From Plectrocnemia conspersa (lineage: Eukaryota > Arthropoda > Insecta > Trichoptera > Polycentropodidae): DNA of 64,000 nt. The notes beneath the pieces were generated by a model. That model was given only the letters and a program-made list of their open reading frames with translations. It was not told the DNA's origin and made no database searches. The position numbers were made by a program, and so were the translations under genes. Of this stretch, positions 57,401 through 61,726 are shown in pieces (positions within the stretch are counted from its first letter, which is position 1; every line of letters begins with the position of its first letter). The stretch covers positions 62,001-126,000 of the forward strand of contig VTFK01000298.1 of assembly GCA_009617715.1 (NCBI GenBank), in the 5' to 3' direction.

Positions 57401-57831
57401 AAATTAGTGCTTCCCAATATGTTTCGTATCATCAAATAAATATTTTCATATCTACTGCTTCGCCGATTCATAAACTCACAATTAGTGCTTGAATAAAGAT
57501 AAATGGAATACTTAGTAGGTTATTTTAAAATACTTTTATTACAGTTCTAGATCTCAAATATGTTATAAAAAAAGTTATGCTATAAAATGAAAATGAAAAT
57601 AATATATTATAATTGTTTATAAAAAAATTGACTAACGACGGAAATGAAAGTGGCTTAAAATTAAAAATATACTTACATCGACAATATCAGTGAGAGAAAA
57701 GAATATCCTCGGATGTTCGTCCAGAACGTCTCCAGAATCCCTTTCGATACCCTCATCATCCGTTTCTGCAGCTCCAATGCCAACTCCATTGCCCACTCCA
57801 TCCCTGCTCGATTCTGATCTTGATTCATTAT
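6292..57831 (-). CDS. spir: Protein spire (actin nucleator), whole gene span in the window
   Basis: Spire nucleates actin filaments together with formins and works at vesicles and in oocyte polarity. Fifteen exons join in frame, from 5' to 3': 57831-57677, 44537-44346, 38997-38825, 38766-38703, 38540-38420, 18514-18399, 11775-11637, 11254-11180, 9639-9516, 9437-9284, 8044-7898, 7831-7730, 7660-7517, 7442-7147 and 6490-6292. All have GT-AG boundaries, and their 2201 bases give 732 residues plus TAA. The domains are: KIND, about residues 1-172; WH2 motifs, about 174-230; [11 protein letters not shown] with an acidic tract, about 264-282; Spir-box region, about 330-430; and zinc finger, 487-520, with a distal CHDC pair near 690. 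The start codon and first part of KIND are not found. The order and motifs match fly and vertebrate spire throughout, so identity is secure. Confidence 0.95.
7147..7442 (-). CDS. spir: spire exon, Ser/Pro/Gly-rich linker
   Basis: This is the longest spire exon in the window: 98 residues plus a split Arg (AG|GTATAA). It is low in complexity, with many Ser, Pro and Gly residues and a GGGGSP run near the end. It lies between the zinc-finger exon and the CHDC exon. No domain is recognisable. Its place in the gene rests on phase, splice sites (TTCATCAG acceptor) and the continuous frame. Confidence 0.88.
7517..7660 (-). CDS. spir: spire exon following the zinc finger
   Basis: This exon encodes 48 residues in phase 0. 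It starts [13 protein letters not shown], which parallels KMRLPSKPYSTLPI just after the FYVE-like finger of vertebrate SPIRE1. It ends PEQHNN before a GTATAT donor, which is a weaker match to consensus than the neighbouring donors. Confidence 0.9.
7730..7831 (-). CDS. spir: spire exon encoding the FYVE-like zinc finger core
   Basis: This exon encodes 34 residues with three Cys pairs: VCFLC, RCKLC and VCTKC. Between them is [12 protein letters not shown], the aromatic loop typical of spire. Spire fingers lack the classic FYVE basic motif for PI3P but still target membranes, which is how spire is recruited to vesicles. The exon is in phase 0 on both sides, with donor GTGAGT and acceptor TTTTTAG. 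Confidence 0.95.
7898..8044 (-). CDS. spir: spire exon, Spir-box helix region
   Basis: This exon encodes 49 residues in phase 0. The core [20 protein letters not shown] matches the LTVEEVMHIRQVLVKAEL segment that precedes the zinc finger in vertebrate SPIRE. The family's Spir-box resembles Rab-binding helices of rabphilin-type proteins. The exon ends EDVEKRK and joins directly to VCFLC of the next exon. Confidence 0.95.
8455..8720 (+). pseudogene. Mariner-type transposase fragment
   Basis: Broken frames encode PKLHPKK, then [12 protein letters not shown], then LLHDNARPH, then [16 protein letters not shown]. This is the order of the central catalytic region in mariner-family transposases (WW.S.G..H, the second catalytic Asp in HDNARPH, then LPHPPYSPDL). 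Stops and frameshifts make it non-functional. It sits in the spire intron between 8045 and 9283. Terminal repeats were not identified. Confidence 0.75.
9284..9437 (-). CDS. spir: spire exon, linker upstream of the Spir-box
   Basis: This exon encodes 51 residues after a split Arg. The sequence is hydrophilic and rich in Ser, Asp and Asn ([17 protein letters not shown]). It has no named domain, and its place is fixed by phase and splice sites (TTTTTAG acceptor, GTAAGT donor). The next exon begins 1.2 kb downstream, past a mariner-like fragment. Confidence 0.9.
9516..9639 (-). CDS. spir: spire exon, conserved YDLATQC segment
   Basis: This exon encodes 40 residues between two split codons. [20 protein letters not shown] is among the most conserved stretches of spire between insects and vertebrates, and SQSVPQSR is also conserved. 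The acceptor is TTTTTTTCAG and the donor GTATTA. The basic RRxSxRRH run contains likely phosphorylation sites (inference). Confidence 0.95.
9960..9985. repeat. (GA)n microsatellite
   Basis: This is an uninterrupted run of about 13 GA units within the spire intron. Confidence 0.95.
10262..10297 (+). repeat. 36-bp dispersed repeat word, copy 1
   Basis: The segment begins ACAGACGTGAGCGCAATACG and ends ACGGGGTAAAT. It matches 31635-31670 at 30 of 36 positions. It is non-coding and unassigned; it may be the end of a retroelement. Confidence 0.55.
11180..11254 (-). CDS. spir: spire exon, [13 protein letters not shown] segment
   Basis: This short 75-base exon is phase 1 on both sides. It encodes [18 protein letters not shown] and CDSALE. 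The HDEY..F...ALES motif, completed across the junction with the next exon, is conserved in fly and vertebrate spire. The donor GTATGG is non-consensus but gives a perfect phase match. Confidence 0.92.
11401..11495. mobile_element. Short MITE, CCCGCGGG family
   Basis: The terminal inverted repeats are AACACTCCATTCCAGCCCGC on the left and a matching but decayed copy on the right (AACATTTCATTCCAGTCCGC when reversed). A related element with the same termini lies at 24620-24820, so this is a small non-autonomous family. Confidence 0.6.
11637..11775 (-). CDS. spir: spire exon with poly-Asp tract
   Basis: This exon encodes 46 residues and opens with six Asp codons, all GAC, followed by [11 protein letters not shown]. 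It continues the acidic segment after [11 protein letters not shown] of the preceding exon. Other spire proteins have a similar acidic run at this place. It ends SSPKPWKRT plus a split codon, and the acceptor is CATTTTCAG. Confidence 0.9.
12900..12929. repeat. Perfect hairpin
   Basis: An 11-base perfect inverted repeat, TAGGCGCGTGG and CCACGCGCCTA, is separated by 8 bases. It is unusually GC-rich for this AT-rich intron, and a T run follows. Its function is unknown. Confidence 0.7.
13463..14503 (-). pseudogene. Broken copy of an uncharacterised multicopy arthropod family
   Basis: The frame starts at ATG 14503. Broken pieces read [18 protein letters not shown], a Cys-rich N-terminal module with CSICRKKLR and [10 protein letters not shown], then [17 protein letters not shown], then [15 protein letters not shown], then [20 protein letters not shown] recognise this order from uncharacterised proteins present in many copies in arthropod genomes (VNSSD.FCYICG, YP.IPSA.RPVPH, LFIDSSK.SLKAVLLHNGN). 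They are probably carried by a transposon, although the catalytic function is not known to me. Several stops and frameshifts interrupt it. The last open part, 13463-13783, contains a CFLC..GFYC stretch and may belong to the same or an adjoining element. Confidence 0.65.
17180..17520 (+). repeat. Dispersed repeat, copy A
   Basis: Starting with AAAATCTAAAAAACAGTCTC, this stretch shares a long, collinear but diverged similarity with 23263-23620. Shared landmarks are the TTTTCACCGGTAGATA-type motifs, CAGTGTATAAATGTTA and CTGATAGGCGCTA. A poly-C run lies just before it at 17097-17108. It encodes nothing recognisable and looks like an old non-autonomous element. Confidence 0.7.
17796..18066. mobile_element. 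Palindromic MITE or foldback element
   Basis: The outer arms (17796-17846 and 18011-18066) share GCTATCCATTTCAT and ATTATTCATAATT in inverted orientation. The inner arms (about 17903-17938 and 17975-18007) share ATACGTTCGATATACTTATC inverted. The layout is nearly symmetrical around about 17955. It encodes nothing. Confidence 0.75.
18399..18514 (-). CDS. spir: spire exon, [12 protein letters not shown] segment
   Basis: This exon encodes 38 residues after a split codon. A Ser/Glu-rich stretch ([14 protein letters not shown]) is followed by [15 protein letters not shown], a conserved motif in the middle of spire. The acceptor is TTTTATTGCAG and the donor GTGAGT. It is phase-compatible with the exon 20 kb upstream, so the two could splice directly or with phase 1-1 exons between them. 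Confidence 0.9.
23263..23680 (+). repeat. Dispersed repeat, copy B
   Basis: This is collinear with copy A at 17180-17520: AGTCTCGAATC, ATACATTTTAACCAG, TTCACCAGTAGATACATATT and AACTGATAGGCGCTAAT. It extends further 3' than copy A, with a segment ending AAACCCAAATCTAGCC that also has a counterpart at about 40.27 kb. Confidence 0.7.
23875..24203. mobile_element. Foldback element with internally duplicated arm
   Basis: The outer inverted termini are CCGAATTTTGGTCAATAGGA and its reverse complement (CGAATTTTGACCAATAGGAG on the right when reversed). Inside, the left arm occurs twice in tandem (about 23907-23988 and 24010-24094), and each copy carries AACAATTATCACTTCTCAGA through CGCTCGGTAACG. A near-perfect inverted copy follows from 24093. 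The inner arms are almost identical, suggesting recent origin or homogenisation. There is no coding capacity, and the 65-codon frame across it is incidental. Confidence 0.85.
24620..24820. mobile_element. MITE, CCCGCGGG family, longer copy
   Basis: The left end reads ATACTCCGTTCCAGCCCGCG. The right end, when reversed, reads AACACTTCGTTACAGCCCGC. They enclose about 130 bases of AT-rich filler. The ends match the element at 11401-11495. Confidence 0.7.
25955..26035 (+). repeat. tRNA-like sequence, probable SINE head or tRNA pseudogene
   Basis: A good B-box, GGTTCGAATTCC, is at 26006-26017. A weak A-box-like stretch (GCGGCTTATCAGCGCGTGG) starts at 25964. Spacing suits an internal pol III promoter, but I could not fold a complete cloverleaf, so an intact tRNA gene is unlikely. 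Confidence 0.4.
26411..26461 (+). pseudogene. LINE reverse transcriptase scrap
   Basis: A short open stretch, [16 protein letters not shown], resembles the VKYLGVxLD motif that follows the catalytic region in Jockey/CR1-type LINE reverse transcriptases. Flanking sequence (26340-26520) is GC-richer and probably belongs to the same remnant, but is too broken to translate usefully. Confidence 0.5.
27150..27790 (+). repeat. Diverged tandem repeat array
   Basis: A motif like ACTTGTTTTGAAGCAAAAAA followed by CTAT recurs at about 27164, 27451, 27625 and 27755. It is often preceded by GATCGACTT and followed by an ATTTTATTT stretch. Two units also share TTTCGATGCGGGTTTAGCT or its variant. Spacing is irregular (about 130-290 bases), so the array is old and partly deleted. 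Confidence 0.6.
30537..30958 (-). other. GC-rich, coding-like patch of unknown identity
   Basis: This island is strikingly GC-rich within AT-rich intron. The - strand has an open frame from 30743 to 30537 (68 codons: [20 protein letters not shown], then [16 protein letters not shown]). Another protein-like stretch lies at 30880-30806 ([20 protein letters not shown], then TPKG and stop). On +, TTTTGACTTTCTGTTGGCAG at 30577-30596 looks like a good splice acceptor into another open frame. I do not recognise any of these products. It could be an exon of a nested gene, an alternative spire exon (phases do not obviously fit) or a retrocopy. Confidence 0.35.
31635..31670 (+). repeat. 36-bp dispersed repeat word, copy 2
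   Basis: The segment begins ACAGGCGTAAGCCCGATGCG and ends ATGGGGTAAAT. It is the partner of 10262-10297, with six substitutions and no gaps. Flanking sequences do not match by eye. Confidence 0.55.
32757..32905 (+). repeat. AT-rich imperfect direct repeat
   Basis: Two related units share AAAATATATACATACATACT followed after a short gap by ATTTTTTCATAT. They are separated by a reversed GTATGTATGTATAT. This is low-complexity sequence. Confidence 0.6.
33525..33554. repeat. piggyBac-type terminus (TTAACCCTTTGAGCG)
   Basis: Read on -, this begins TTAACCCTTTGAGCGCCACG. TTAA followed by CCCTTT is the target site and first terminal bases of piggyBac-like elements and their MITEs. The partner end was not located. 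Similar ends occur at 1808-1817 and 48196-48210. Confidence 0.4.
36120..36480. promoter_or_regulatory. CpG-richer island, candidate promoter or enhancer
   Basis: This island has more GC and CpG than its surroundings, with GCGCACCGAAAGTGCGGCGC near 36360 and an arthropod initiator-like TTCAGTG at 36313-36319. No coding segment is convincing. It lies within the 20-kb spire intron, so it might serve an internal promoter or a nested transcript. This is inference from composition only. Confidence 0.25.
38420..38540 (-). CDS. spir: spire exon with second WH2 motif
   Basis: This exon encodes 40 residues. [17 protein letters not shown] fits the WH2 actin-monomer-binding pattern, with an amphipathic helix followed by the LRP variant of the LKKT-type motif. 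The upstream linker [16 protein letters not shown] is typical between spire WH2 domains. It ends in phase 1 (C|GTAAGT), and the acceptor is TTTATTTTAG. Confidence 0.93.
38703..38766 (-). CDS. spir: spire exon with first WH2 motif
   Basis: This 64-base exon encodes [20 protein letters not shown] plus one Lys. That is the first WH2 module, nearly identical in fly and vertebrate spire. It follows the KIND domain directly, as expected. The first base completes the split Arg of IPPR, and the donor is GTAAGC. Confidence 0.95.
38825..38997 (-). CDS. spir: spire exon, C-terminal part of KIND
   Basis: This exon encodes 57 residues plus a split Arg. [20 protein letters not shown] is followed by the invariant [20 protein letters not shown] and KLRKV. 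It is the end of the KIND domain, which binds the C-terminal tails of formins, and of the basic link to WH2. The acceptor is TACAG and the donor GTTAGT. Confidence 0.96.
39548..39805 (-). pseudogene. Possible protein-coding scrap, weakly BTB-like
   Basis: An 85-codon frame contains [16 protein letters not shown] and [11 protein letters not shown], a spacing reminiscent of the helices at the end of BTB domains. It then reads TCFKCGGHF. There is no start context, splice partner or second domain. The resemblance is loose, so this may be chance. Confidence 0.2.
40030..40570. repeat. Dispersed repeat, copy C (both orientations)
   Basis: The left part (40030-40280) carries CTCGGTAGATATATATTTCT and an AACCCAAGCTTAACC segment in the same orientation as copy B. 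The right part (about 40420-40570) carries the same landmarks reversed: CGCAACTGTAAAATTGGGTT, CATAGACATTTTGAGCAGCA and TATCTACCGGTGA. The locus is therefore an inverted pair of family members or a palindromic full-length element. Confidence 0.6.
40910..41450 (+). pseudogene. Mariner-type transposase remnant
   Basis: The open stretch 40934-41034 reads [20 protein letters not shown] and [12 protein letters not shown], like the linker and second helix-turn-helix of mariner or related transposases. Downstream frames give EIHLFPYKI (compare LHPYKI) and near the end [16 protein letters not shown], like the family's C-terminal tail. The catalytic centre between them is lost or unreadable. Confidence 0.6.
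41740..41950. promoter_or_regulatory. GC-richer island with clustered AACCGGTT motifs
   Basis: Positions 41814-41835 hold AACCGGTTAACCGGCCGGTT, with CGGTTAA again at 41844. AACCGGTT is the core site of Grainyhead/CP2 transcription factors. The surrounding 200 bases are GC-richer than the intron. A 124-codon frame on + runs across but resembles no known protein. Enhancer activity is an inference. Confidence 0.3.
42459..42560. mobile_element. MITE-like element with perfect 22-bp inverted repeats
   Basis: CTAGGCGCGCACTAGACAAC (with TT) at 42459-42480 is matched by its exact reverse complement at 42539-42560, with a 58-base interior. A separate small inverted repeat, TTCAAGTC/GACTTGAA, lies just upstream around 42393-42419. 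Perfect arms in an otherwise AT-rich intron suggest a recent non-autonomous insertion. Confidence 0.75.
44346..44537 (-). CDS. spir: spire exon, middle of KIND
   Basis: This exon encodes 64 residues in phase 0. [19 protein letters not shown] and HFLARVK match the central KIND helices of spire ([16 protein letters not shown] in vertebrates). It then reads LERFRISDW, which continues as ARFW in the next exon. It is notably GC-richer than its surroundings. The acceptor is TTTATTTTTTCAG and the donor GTAAGA. Confidence 0.95.
44865..45000 (-). pseudogene. Mariner-type transposase fragment
   Basis: The - frame reads [20 protein letters not shown] followed by AESYC, the mariner stretch after the first catalytic Asp (WW...G...FL..GE.I....YC). 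Its nucleotide sequence matches the 8.5-kb fragment (CAAAGAAGCT, GACAGTATGGTGGTATTCTG) but lacks about 55 bases between those blocks. Both belong to one family. Confidence 0.7.
47020..47520. promoter_or_regulatory. GC-richer island, unassigned
   Basis: This is a composition island with a CAG-rich run (CAGCAGCACAGCAGCAGCAG near 47131) and repeated GCGAGCTTTCG-like words near 47457-47476. No coding frame resembles a protein. It could be an enhancer or an old exon; only the composition is evidence. Confidence 0.2.
48165..48210. repeat. piggyBac-type terminus
   Basis: Read on -, the sequence begins TTAACCCTTTAAACGCCAGT, followed by GAC. It resembles the end at 33525-33554, with TTAA adjoining CCCTTT. 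A degraded partner (CCAGCGACTCAC) may lie at about 48000. Confidence 0.35.
50410..50770. other. GC-richer island with overlapping open frames
   Basis: Open frames exist on both strands: 94 and 92 codons on +, and 70 codons on - starting [17 protein letters not shown]. None resembles a known family, and no convincing splice sites frame them. The island contrasts sharply with the AT-rich flanks. It may be a regulatory element, a nested exon or an old insertion. Confidence 0.25.
51297..51640 (-). pseudogene. pogo/Tigger-type transposase fragment
   Basis: On -, [19 protein letters not shown] matches the C-terminal region of pogo/Tigger transposases (W..I.P.TL..SWRKL.P). Upstream, in another frame, [11 protein letters not shown] matches the catalytic D.APSH motif, and NLLPNITS corresponds to LPPNTTS. 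The region between is shortened and stops occur. It is a dead, internally deleted copy within a spire intron. Confidence 0.65.
51668..52040 (-). mobile_element. LINE 3' end, same family as 60.1 kb
   Basis: GACCATCGTGGC at 51698-51709 is preceded on + by an ATTTATTTATTA tail (an A-rich TAAA tail on -). The 60.1-kb LINE ends the same way (GACCATCGTAGCC next to a TTTTATTTTA tail). The sequence up to about 52040 is GC-richer and may be the end of its open frame, but is too decayed to align by eye. Confidence 0.5.
56542..57114 (-). other. GC-richer island with a 190-codon open frame
   Basis: This frame, starting [13 protein letters not shown], is unusually long for this AT-rich window, yet it resembles no family I know. 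It contains a run of Leu ([12 protein letters not shown]) read from AAG/AGA repeats on the other strand. The + strand of the same patch encodes [14 protein letters not shown] followed by a possible donor near 56849. I cannot tell a nested gene, a 5' exon or a CpG-rich regulatory island apart. Confidence 0.25.
57677..57831 (-). CDS. spir: spire exon, acidic part of KIND (most 5' exon found)
   Basis: This exon encodes 51 residues after a two-base remainder, so an upstream exon ending in phase 1 must exist. It has a Ser/Gly-rich start, then [19 protein letters not shown] and [11 protein letters not shown]. The DEGxERDS acidic motif lies in the middle of KIND in other spires. The acceptor is TGTTACAG and the donor GTAAGT. 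The first KIND helices and the start codon were not found in the remaining 6 kb. Confidence 0.9.
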
Positions 57832-58354
57832 CTGTAACATCATTAATGATAATAAATTAATACAAAAAAATTGCCTCATTTTAAATTTATAAGTAAAATA
57901 TATACAACGTACACCTCGATTGATAGTTACGTATGCAGGAAATACGGAAGCTGAGCGCATTTGATCGAAAACATAAGAGAAACGACGACGACTCGTAGTG
58001 TATTAAAATGTGCTATTAAAATAAACATTTGTTCCGAATGTTTAAAAGCAAGAACAACTCATTAATCAATAGAAATGGTACATGAAGAAACATCTCTGCC
58101 ATTATAAGGTGTGAATTGTATCATTAGTTTATATTGGTATGTGTGTCAGCAATTACAATAAATATTTCACTATAAAACATCTAACCTAAATACTGTTTCA
58201 TTTACCTCCAGTTTATGAACACCTTTATAACTTTCAGTAGTTTAGTAACGTTATATGTATTTTAAGATAATCGTGAACAGATTATTCCAATAAGTAACAA
58301 TGGTCAAAAATTATTACATAGTTAACAAAATAAGAAAAAGCTCTTAACAGGGAA
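57832..58354. other. Upstream spire intron, unassigned
   Basis: This AT-rich sequence lies between the most 5' spire exon found and the nested transposon cluster. No KIND-like coding segment is visible on -. Confidence 0.5.
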
Positions 58355-58489
58355 CAAATTATATTTAAGAAAGGCCTTGTTACAAGAGTTCTTAAACATG
58401 TTTAGATTTGCTTCATCGATTTTGAGAAAGCAATCGATCGCGTAAAACATAATCATCTTATAGAGGGCTTAAATTTTATTAGGCTAGAT
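58355..58489 (+). mobile_element. RTE-like LINE reverse transcriptase, left piece
   Basis: The frame gives ICFIDFEKAIDRVKHNHLIE and then GLNFIRLD, the palm motif with the first catalytic Asp (FIDFEKAFDRV) of RTE-like reverse transcriptases. It is cut by the hAT element at 58490. The reading resumes at 60082, with one duplicated 8-bp target site, and again at about 61727 (YWKQ). Stops and frame changes show it is dead. Confidence 0.75.
58482..58489. repeat. hAT target-site duplication, left copy
   Basis: GGCTAGAT immediately precedes the CAGGGGTCGG terminus and is repeated exactly at 60082-60089. The 8-bp length is diagnostic of hAT transposition. Confidence 0.9.
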
Positions 58490-60081
58490 CAGGGGTCGGC
58501 AAAGTGCGGCTCCGGAGCCGCATGCGGCTCTTTGGCTCCTTGAGTGCGGCTCTGGCACAAATATCCACGGGCCAGGGCGCTAATTCTGGTCGAGTGTCCT
58601 TTCCATGTAACGTTGAATGTGTGCGTGAGCGTTGACGTAGTACCTGTTTCGTCCGGTAGGGGGGCGCAGCGCAGCGTAGTAGCATGACAGCTGTCAATCT
58701 GCGTATTTGGCGGTTACAGACGGGGTCAAAAGTATGACCGGCGTCAGAAAAGGGTCTGTTGCCATTTTGAAAGAAAAAATGAATCACGAGATATTGGTTT
58801 ATCATTGCATTATTCACCAAGAAGGGCTTTGTGCGCAGACATTACCGGAAGAAATTAGTAAAGTTATGGGATTAGTGATCACGATCATCAACTCCATTGT
58901 AGCTAAAGCTCTTAATCATCGTCAATTCAAAAGAATTTTTAGTTGAAATGGAGAGTGAGTACGCTGATCTTTCGCTTCATAACAAGGTTCAATGGTTATC
59001 AAGAGGGTACGTTTTAAAAAACGTTTCGCATCCCTATTGCCAGAAATTGAAGCATTTCTCCTTGAGAGGGTGTTCACTATCCAGAATTTACAATCAGTGG
59101 ATCCAAAACTTTCATTTCATGGTAGACGTTATGTCTAATTTAAACCAGCTTAACCGTAAACTACAAGGGAAAGGAAACACAATTTTTCGATGTTAGAAGA
59201 AGTCATTTCATTCGAAAACAAATTATCCTTTTTGCTCAAGATTTTGAAAGACCAACCTTGTTTCACTTTCCGAGCCTGCTGAAGCATCGCCAAGAAAATA
59301 ATTTCTCTATTGACAAACACCATTTCAAAACAATAATTTTTAATATGAGGGAAGCCTTTCTCAGCAGGTTTCATTCGTCAAAAATCCTCTTAATGCTACA
59401 ATAACTGAGTTGAAATTTTCTCCTGTTGGCATTGACATTGGTAACTTTGAAATACAATTGAAGGATTTAAAAAACAAGGAAATATGGAGCTCCAAATTTC
59501 AACGTTTCTGTATTGATTTGGAAATATGGAGAAGAACGAATGTGATCTTAGTTCACAACATAAGTGGTCTGCTTTGAAAGACCTGGAGAATGAAGACATG
59601 ATCATTTTCAACGTCTGGAATAGTATTCCTGACTCTTACGATCAGCTGAAAAACTTGCGTTTGCTGTTCTCTCCCTTTTTGGTTCTAAATATACATGCGA
59701 ATAATCCTTTTCAAGCATGAACTTTATCAAGAGTAAACTGAGAAGTCGTCTTATTGACGAGAACTTGGAATCATGCCTAAAATTAAAAACTACAACATAT
59801 AAACCTAACTTACTGAAACTTTTCAAGGAGATGCAAGGACATTGTTCGCATTAAGTGTTTGTCAGTCATTGTCATGGTTTAAATTTATGGATACCTTACT
59901 TTCATATCATATTTTATCAACGAATAAATCTTTATTAAGTGTGAAATCAAGTAATTTAATGAAGGTCTAAAATTATAATAAAGGTTTACTAAATTAAAAA
60001 ACAGATTTGGCTCTCAGAACTATTTTGAATCGTTGTAATGTACATATTTGGCTCTTCGGCCAATAAGTTTGCCGACCACTG
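58490..60081 (+). mobile_element. Non-autonomous hAT transposon
   Basis: This 1592-bp element has 15-base terminal inverted repeats: CAGGGGTCGGCAAAG at the left and CAGTGGTCGGCAAAC at the reversed right end. A perfect 8-bp target duplication flanks it. The subterminal regions carry repeated GCGGCTC/TTGGCTC words. Inside is a decayed transposase of the ZBED/GTF2IRD2-like hAT group. Pieces include ALNHRQFKRIF, SLHNKVQWLSRG, LNQLNRKLQGKG and, near the end, the dimerisation region (FIKSKLRSRLIDENLESCL across frameshifts). The N-terminal zinc finger part is missing, so it was probably mobilised in trans or died after insertion. Confidence 0.9.
58732..59850 (+). pseudogene. Decayed hAT transposase
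   Basis: Frames in order: 58743-58946 ends ALNHRQFKRIFS. Then 58948-59196 starts MESEYADLSLHNKVQWLSRG and ends NQLNRKLQGKGNTIF. A broken middle follows (CSFENKLSFLLKILK-like). Then 59526-59720 runs into a region whose third frame reads MNFIKSKLRSRLIDENLESC and then CLKLKTTTYKPNLLKLFKEM. This is the hAT order: catalytic core with the WLSRG motif, then the dimerisation domain. At least four frame disruptions are seen. The BED-type finger and the first catalytic Asp region are absent. Confidence 0.8.
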
Positions 60082-60112
60082 GGCTAGATGATATGTAAGT
60101 CTTCGTAAAAAT
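60082..60112 (+). mobile_element. RTE-like LINE, middle piece between two insertions
   Basis: This begins with the right copy of the hAT target duplication (60082-60089) and continues the RTE frame as DDM, stop, VFVKIF. It is then cut by the tail of the - strand LINE. The same reading resumes with YWKQ at about 61727. Confidence 0.65.
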
Positions 60113-61725
60113 ATTTTATTTTATTTTATTTTTAGATTAAATTAAGACCATCGTAGCCTAACAGGTTACCCCAATGCGCCACGATGGTCGAAAACAATTT
60201 TTAAATTTACAAAACAAAAAAAAACGTATATATACATAAATAGAACAATACTTAAAAATAATAAACATAACAAAAAATTACAAAATATCAAAATTAAATG
60301 ATACAAACTGGATCAGCTCCTCGTAGCTAACATTAAAAAGGTCAATATGTAATGCCAGCGTATTAAGGAGCCGGATGGCCACAGCTATAGGCGTGTCGGC
60401 AAGTGCGGACGTCCTAGCCCTAACGGCCATAAAAGAAGACGCGATCGTGATTCTCGAAAATGTTCCGGAACCCAAAACTGGAATTCCTCGAGAATAGCTG
60501 AATTGTCGACAGCACCTTTTAGTAATTTGAAAAAATGCTTAGCGACATACAACTTTCTGCGAGAGCTCAGCGAATCGTATTCCAACGCTCCTAAAAAAAA
60601 GGCGCTGGGATATATGTACGGATAATAACCAAATGTCTTTTTGTAAAGGTATCTTAAATGCCTTTTTTGAATTTTTTCCACTAAAACGGAATATTTGGCT
60701 ATTCGGGGATTCCAAATTATAGATTCCGATTCAAAAATGCTACGAACTAAGGTGTCATAGAGGATGCGAATAACTGACGGATCGTCAAAGTGAAAGGCAT
60801 TCTTCATAACAAAGCCGAGCATCTTGGAAGATTTATCACAGACGTCGTGTATGTGTAGAGAGAACCTCCATTTGCTCTCGAAAGTAATTCCGAGATCTTT
60901 AATGGAAGTTTCTCTAGTCAAAATGTTACCACCGAGATGATAGAAATAAGCTGATGGCGAATGGGATCGAGAAAATGACACGGTATGGCACTTTCCGACA
61001 CTAAAGGGCAGACGGTTAACGGAAGCCCATCCCCACAGAGAGTCTAAATCACTTTGTAGAGAGGAGTCCACAACAGATCGAATGCATTTATATAATTTTA
61101 AATCATCTGCCTACAGAAGAAAATTTGAATTTGTAATTGCTATATTTATGTCATTAATAAATAACACAAGGGGTAAAATATTATTTCGACAATCGGCCAC
61201 CATATGTTACAAACTGTCTATGATTGCTTAAATAACTCGAGAATAACCGAGTTAAATTATCCGAGCAACCGAGGTTCGACAATTTTTTTAATAATAACCT
61301 ATGACAAACTTTGTCAAAGGCTTTCTCAAAATCTGTATACACGATGTCTACTTGAATTCCCACATCGAGAGAAGTTATCACCGTTTTGGTGAACGACAGA
61401 AGGTTAGTAACAGTGTAACTGGCAGGACGAAACCCGTGCTGTTGGTCTAACAAAACTTGTCGAAAGTGATTATAGAGATATGTATGAATAATTATTTCAA
61501 ATAATTTAACAGGAGCTGACAACACTGCGACAGGTCTATAATTCTTTATATATAATTTGTCACCCTTTTTATGAATAATGGTGACTTTTGTGCATTTCCA
61601 TAGATCAGGAAATGATGATGTCTTGAGAATCAGATCATAAATACATAGATGGAAGCGACTGAGCAGAAGGCGAGAAATATTCCTCGAAAACAGAACGAAA
61701 ATATTGCACAAAACCGTCGTATGTA
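60113..61725 (-). mobile_element. 5'-truncated Jockey/CR1-like LINE
   Basis: This is the reverse transcriptase half of a non-LTR retrotransposon. The upstream frame (61735-61181) carries FPDLWKCTKVTIIHKKGDKL, NYRPVAVLS, DQQHGFRPASYTV and YTDFEKAFDKV, with the first catalytic Asp. After YGGRLSK there is a short deletion covering the expected GVPQG motif. The frame then shifts to LFINDINIAITNSNFLL, followed by a stop where Tyr or Phe of (Y/F)ADD should be, and then ADDLKLYKCIRSVV. The downstream frame (61071-60385) carries IKDLGITFESKWRFSLHIHD and the family's C-terminal helices. The 3' end has a hairpin and a TTTTATTTTA-type tail. It inserted into the RTE element. Confidence 0.85.
60148..60191 (-). 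repeat. 3' terminal hairpin of the LINE
   Basis: GACCATCGTAGC and GCGCCACGATGGTC form an imperfect inverted pair just before the A-rich tail. Half of it recurs at 51698-51709 in the second 3' end. Such structures can be recognised by the element's own reverse transcriptase (inference). Confidence 0.55.
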
Positions 61726-61726
61726 T

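Larger units (their letters stand above)
44538..57676. other. spire intron (about 13 kb)
   Basis: This intron separates the two most 5' spire exons in the window. It contains a mariner fragment (44865-45000), a piggyBac-like end (48.2 kb), a pogo fragment (51.3 kb), a LINE 3' end (51.7 kb) and GC-richer islands at 47.0-47.5, 50.4-50.8 and 56.6-57.1 kb. The remaining blocks, for example 45.1-46.9, 48.2-50.3 and 52.1-56.5 kb, show nothing I can assign. Confidence 0.65.

Noticed and set aside
58479..58820. 113-codon frame on - within the hAT element
   Set aside because: It is antisense to the transposase-bearing strand and reads through the terminal inverted repeat, so it is a shadow of the element.
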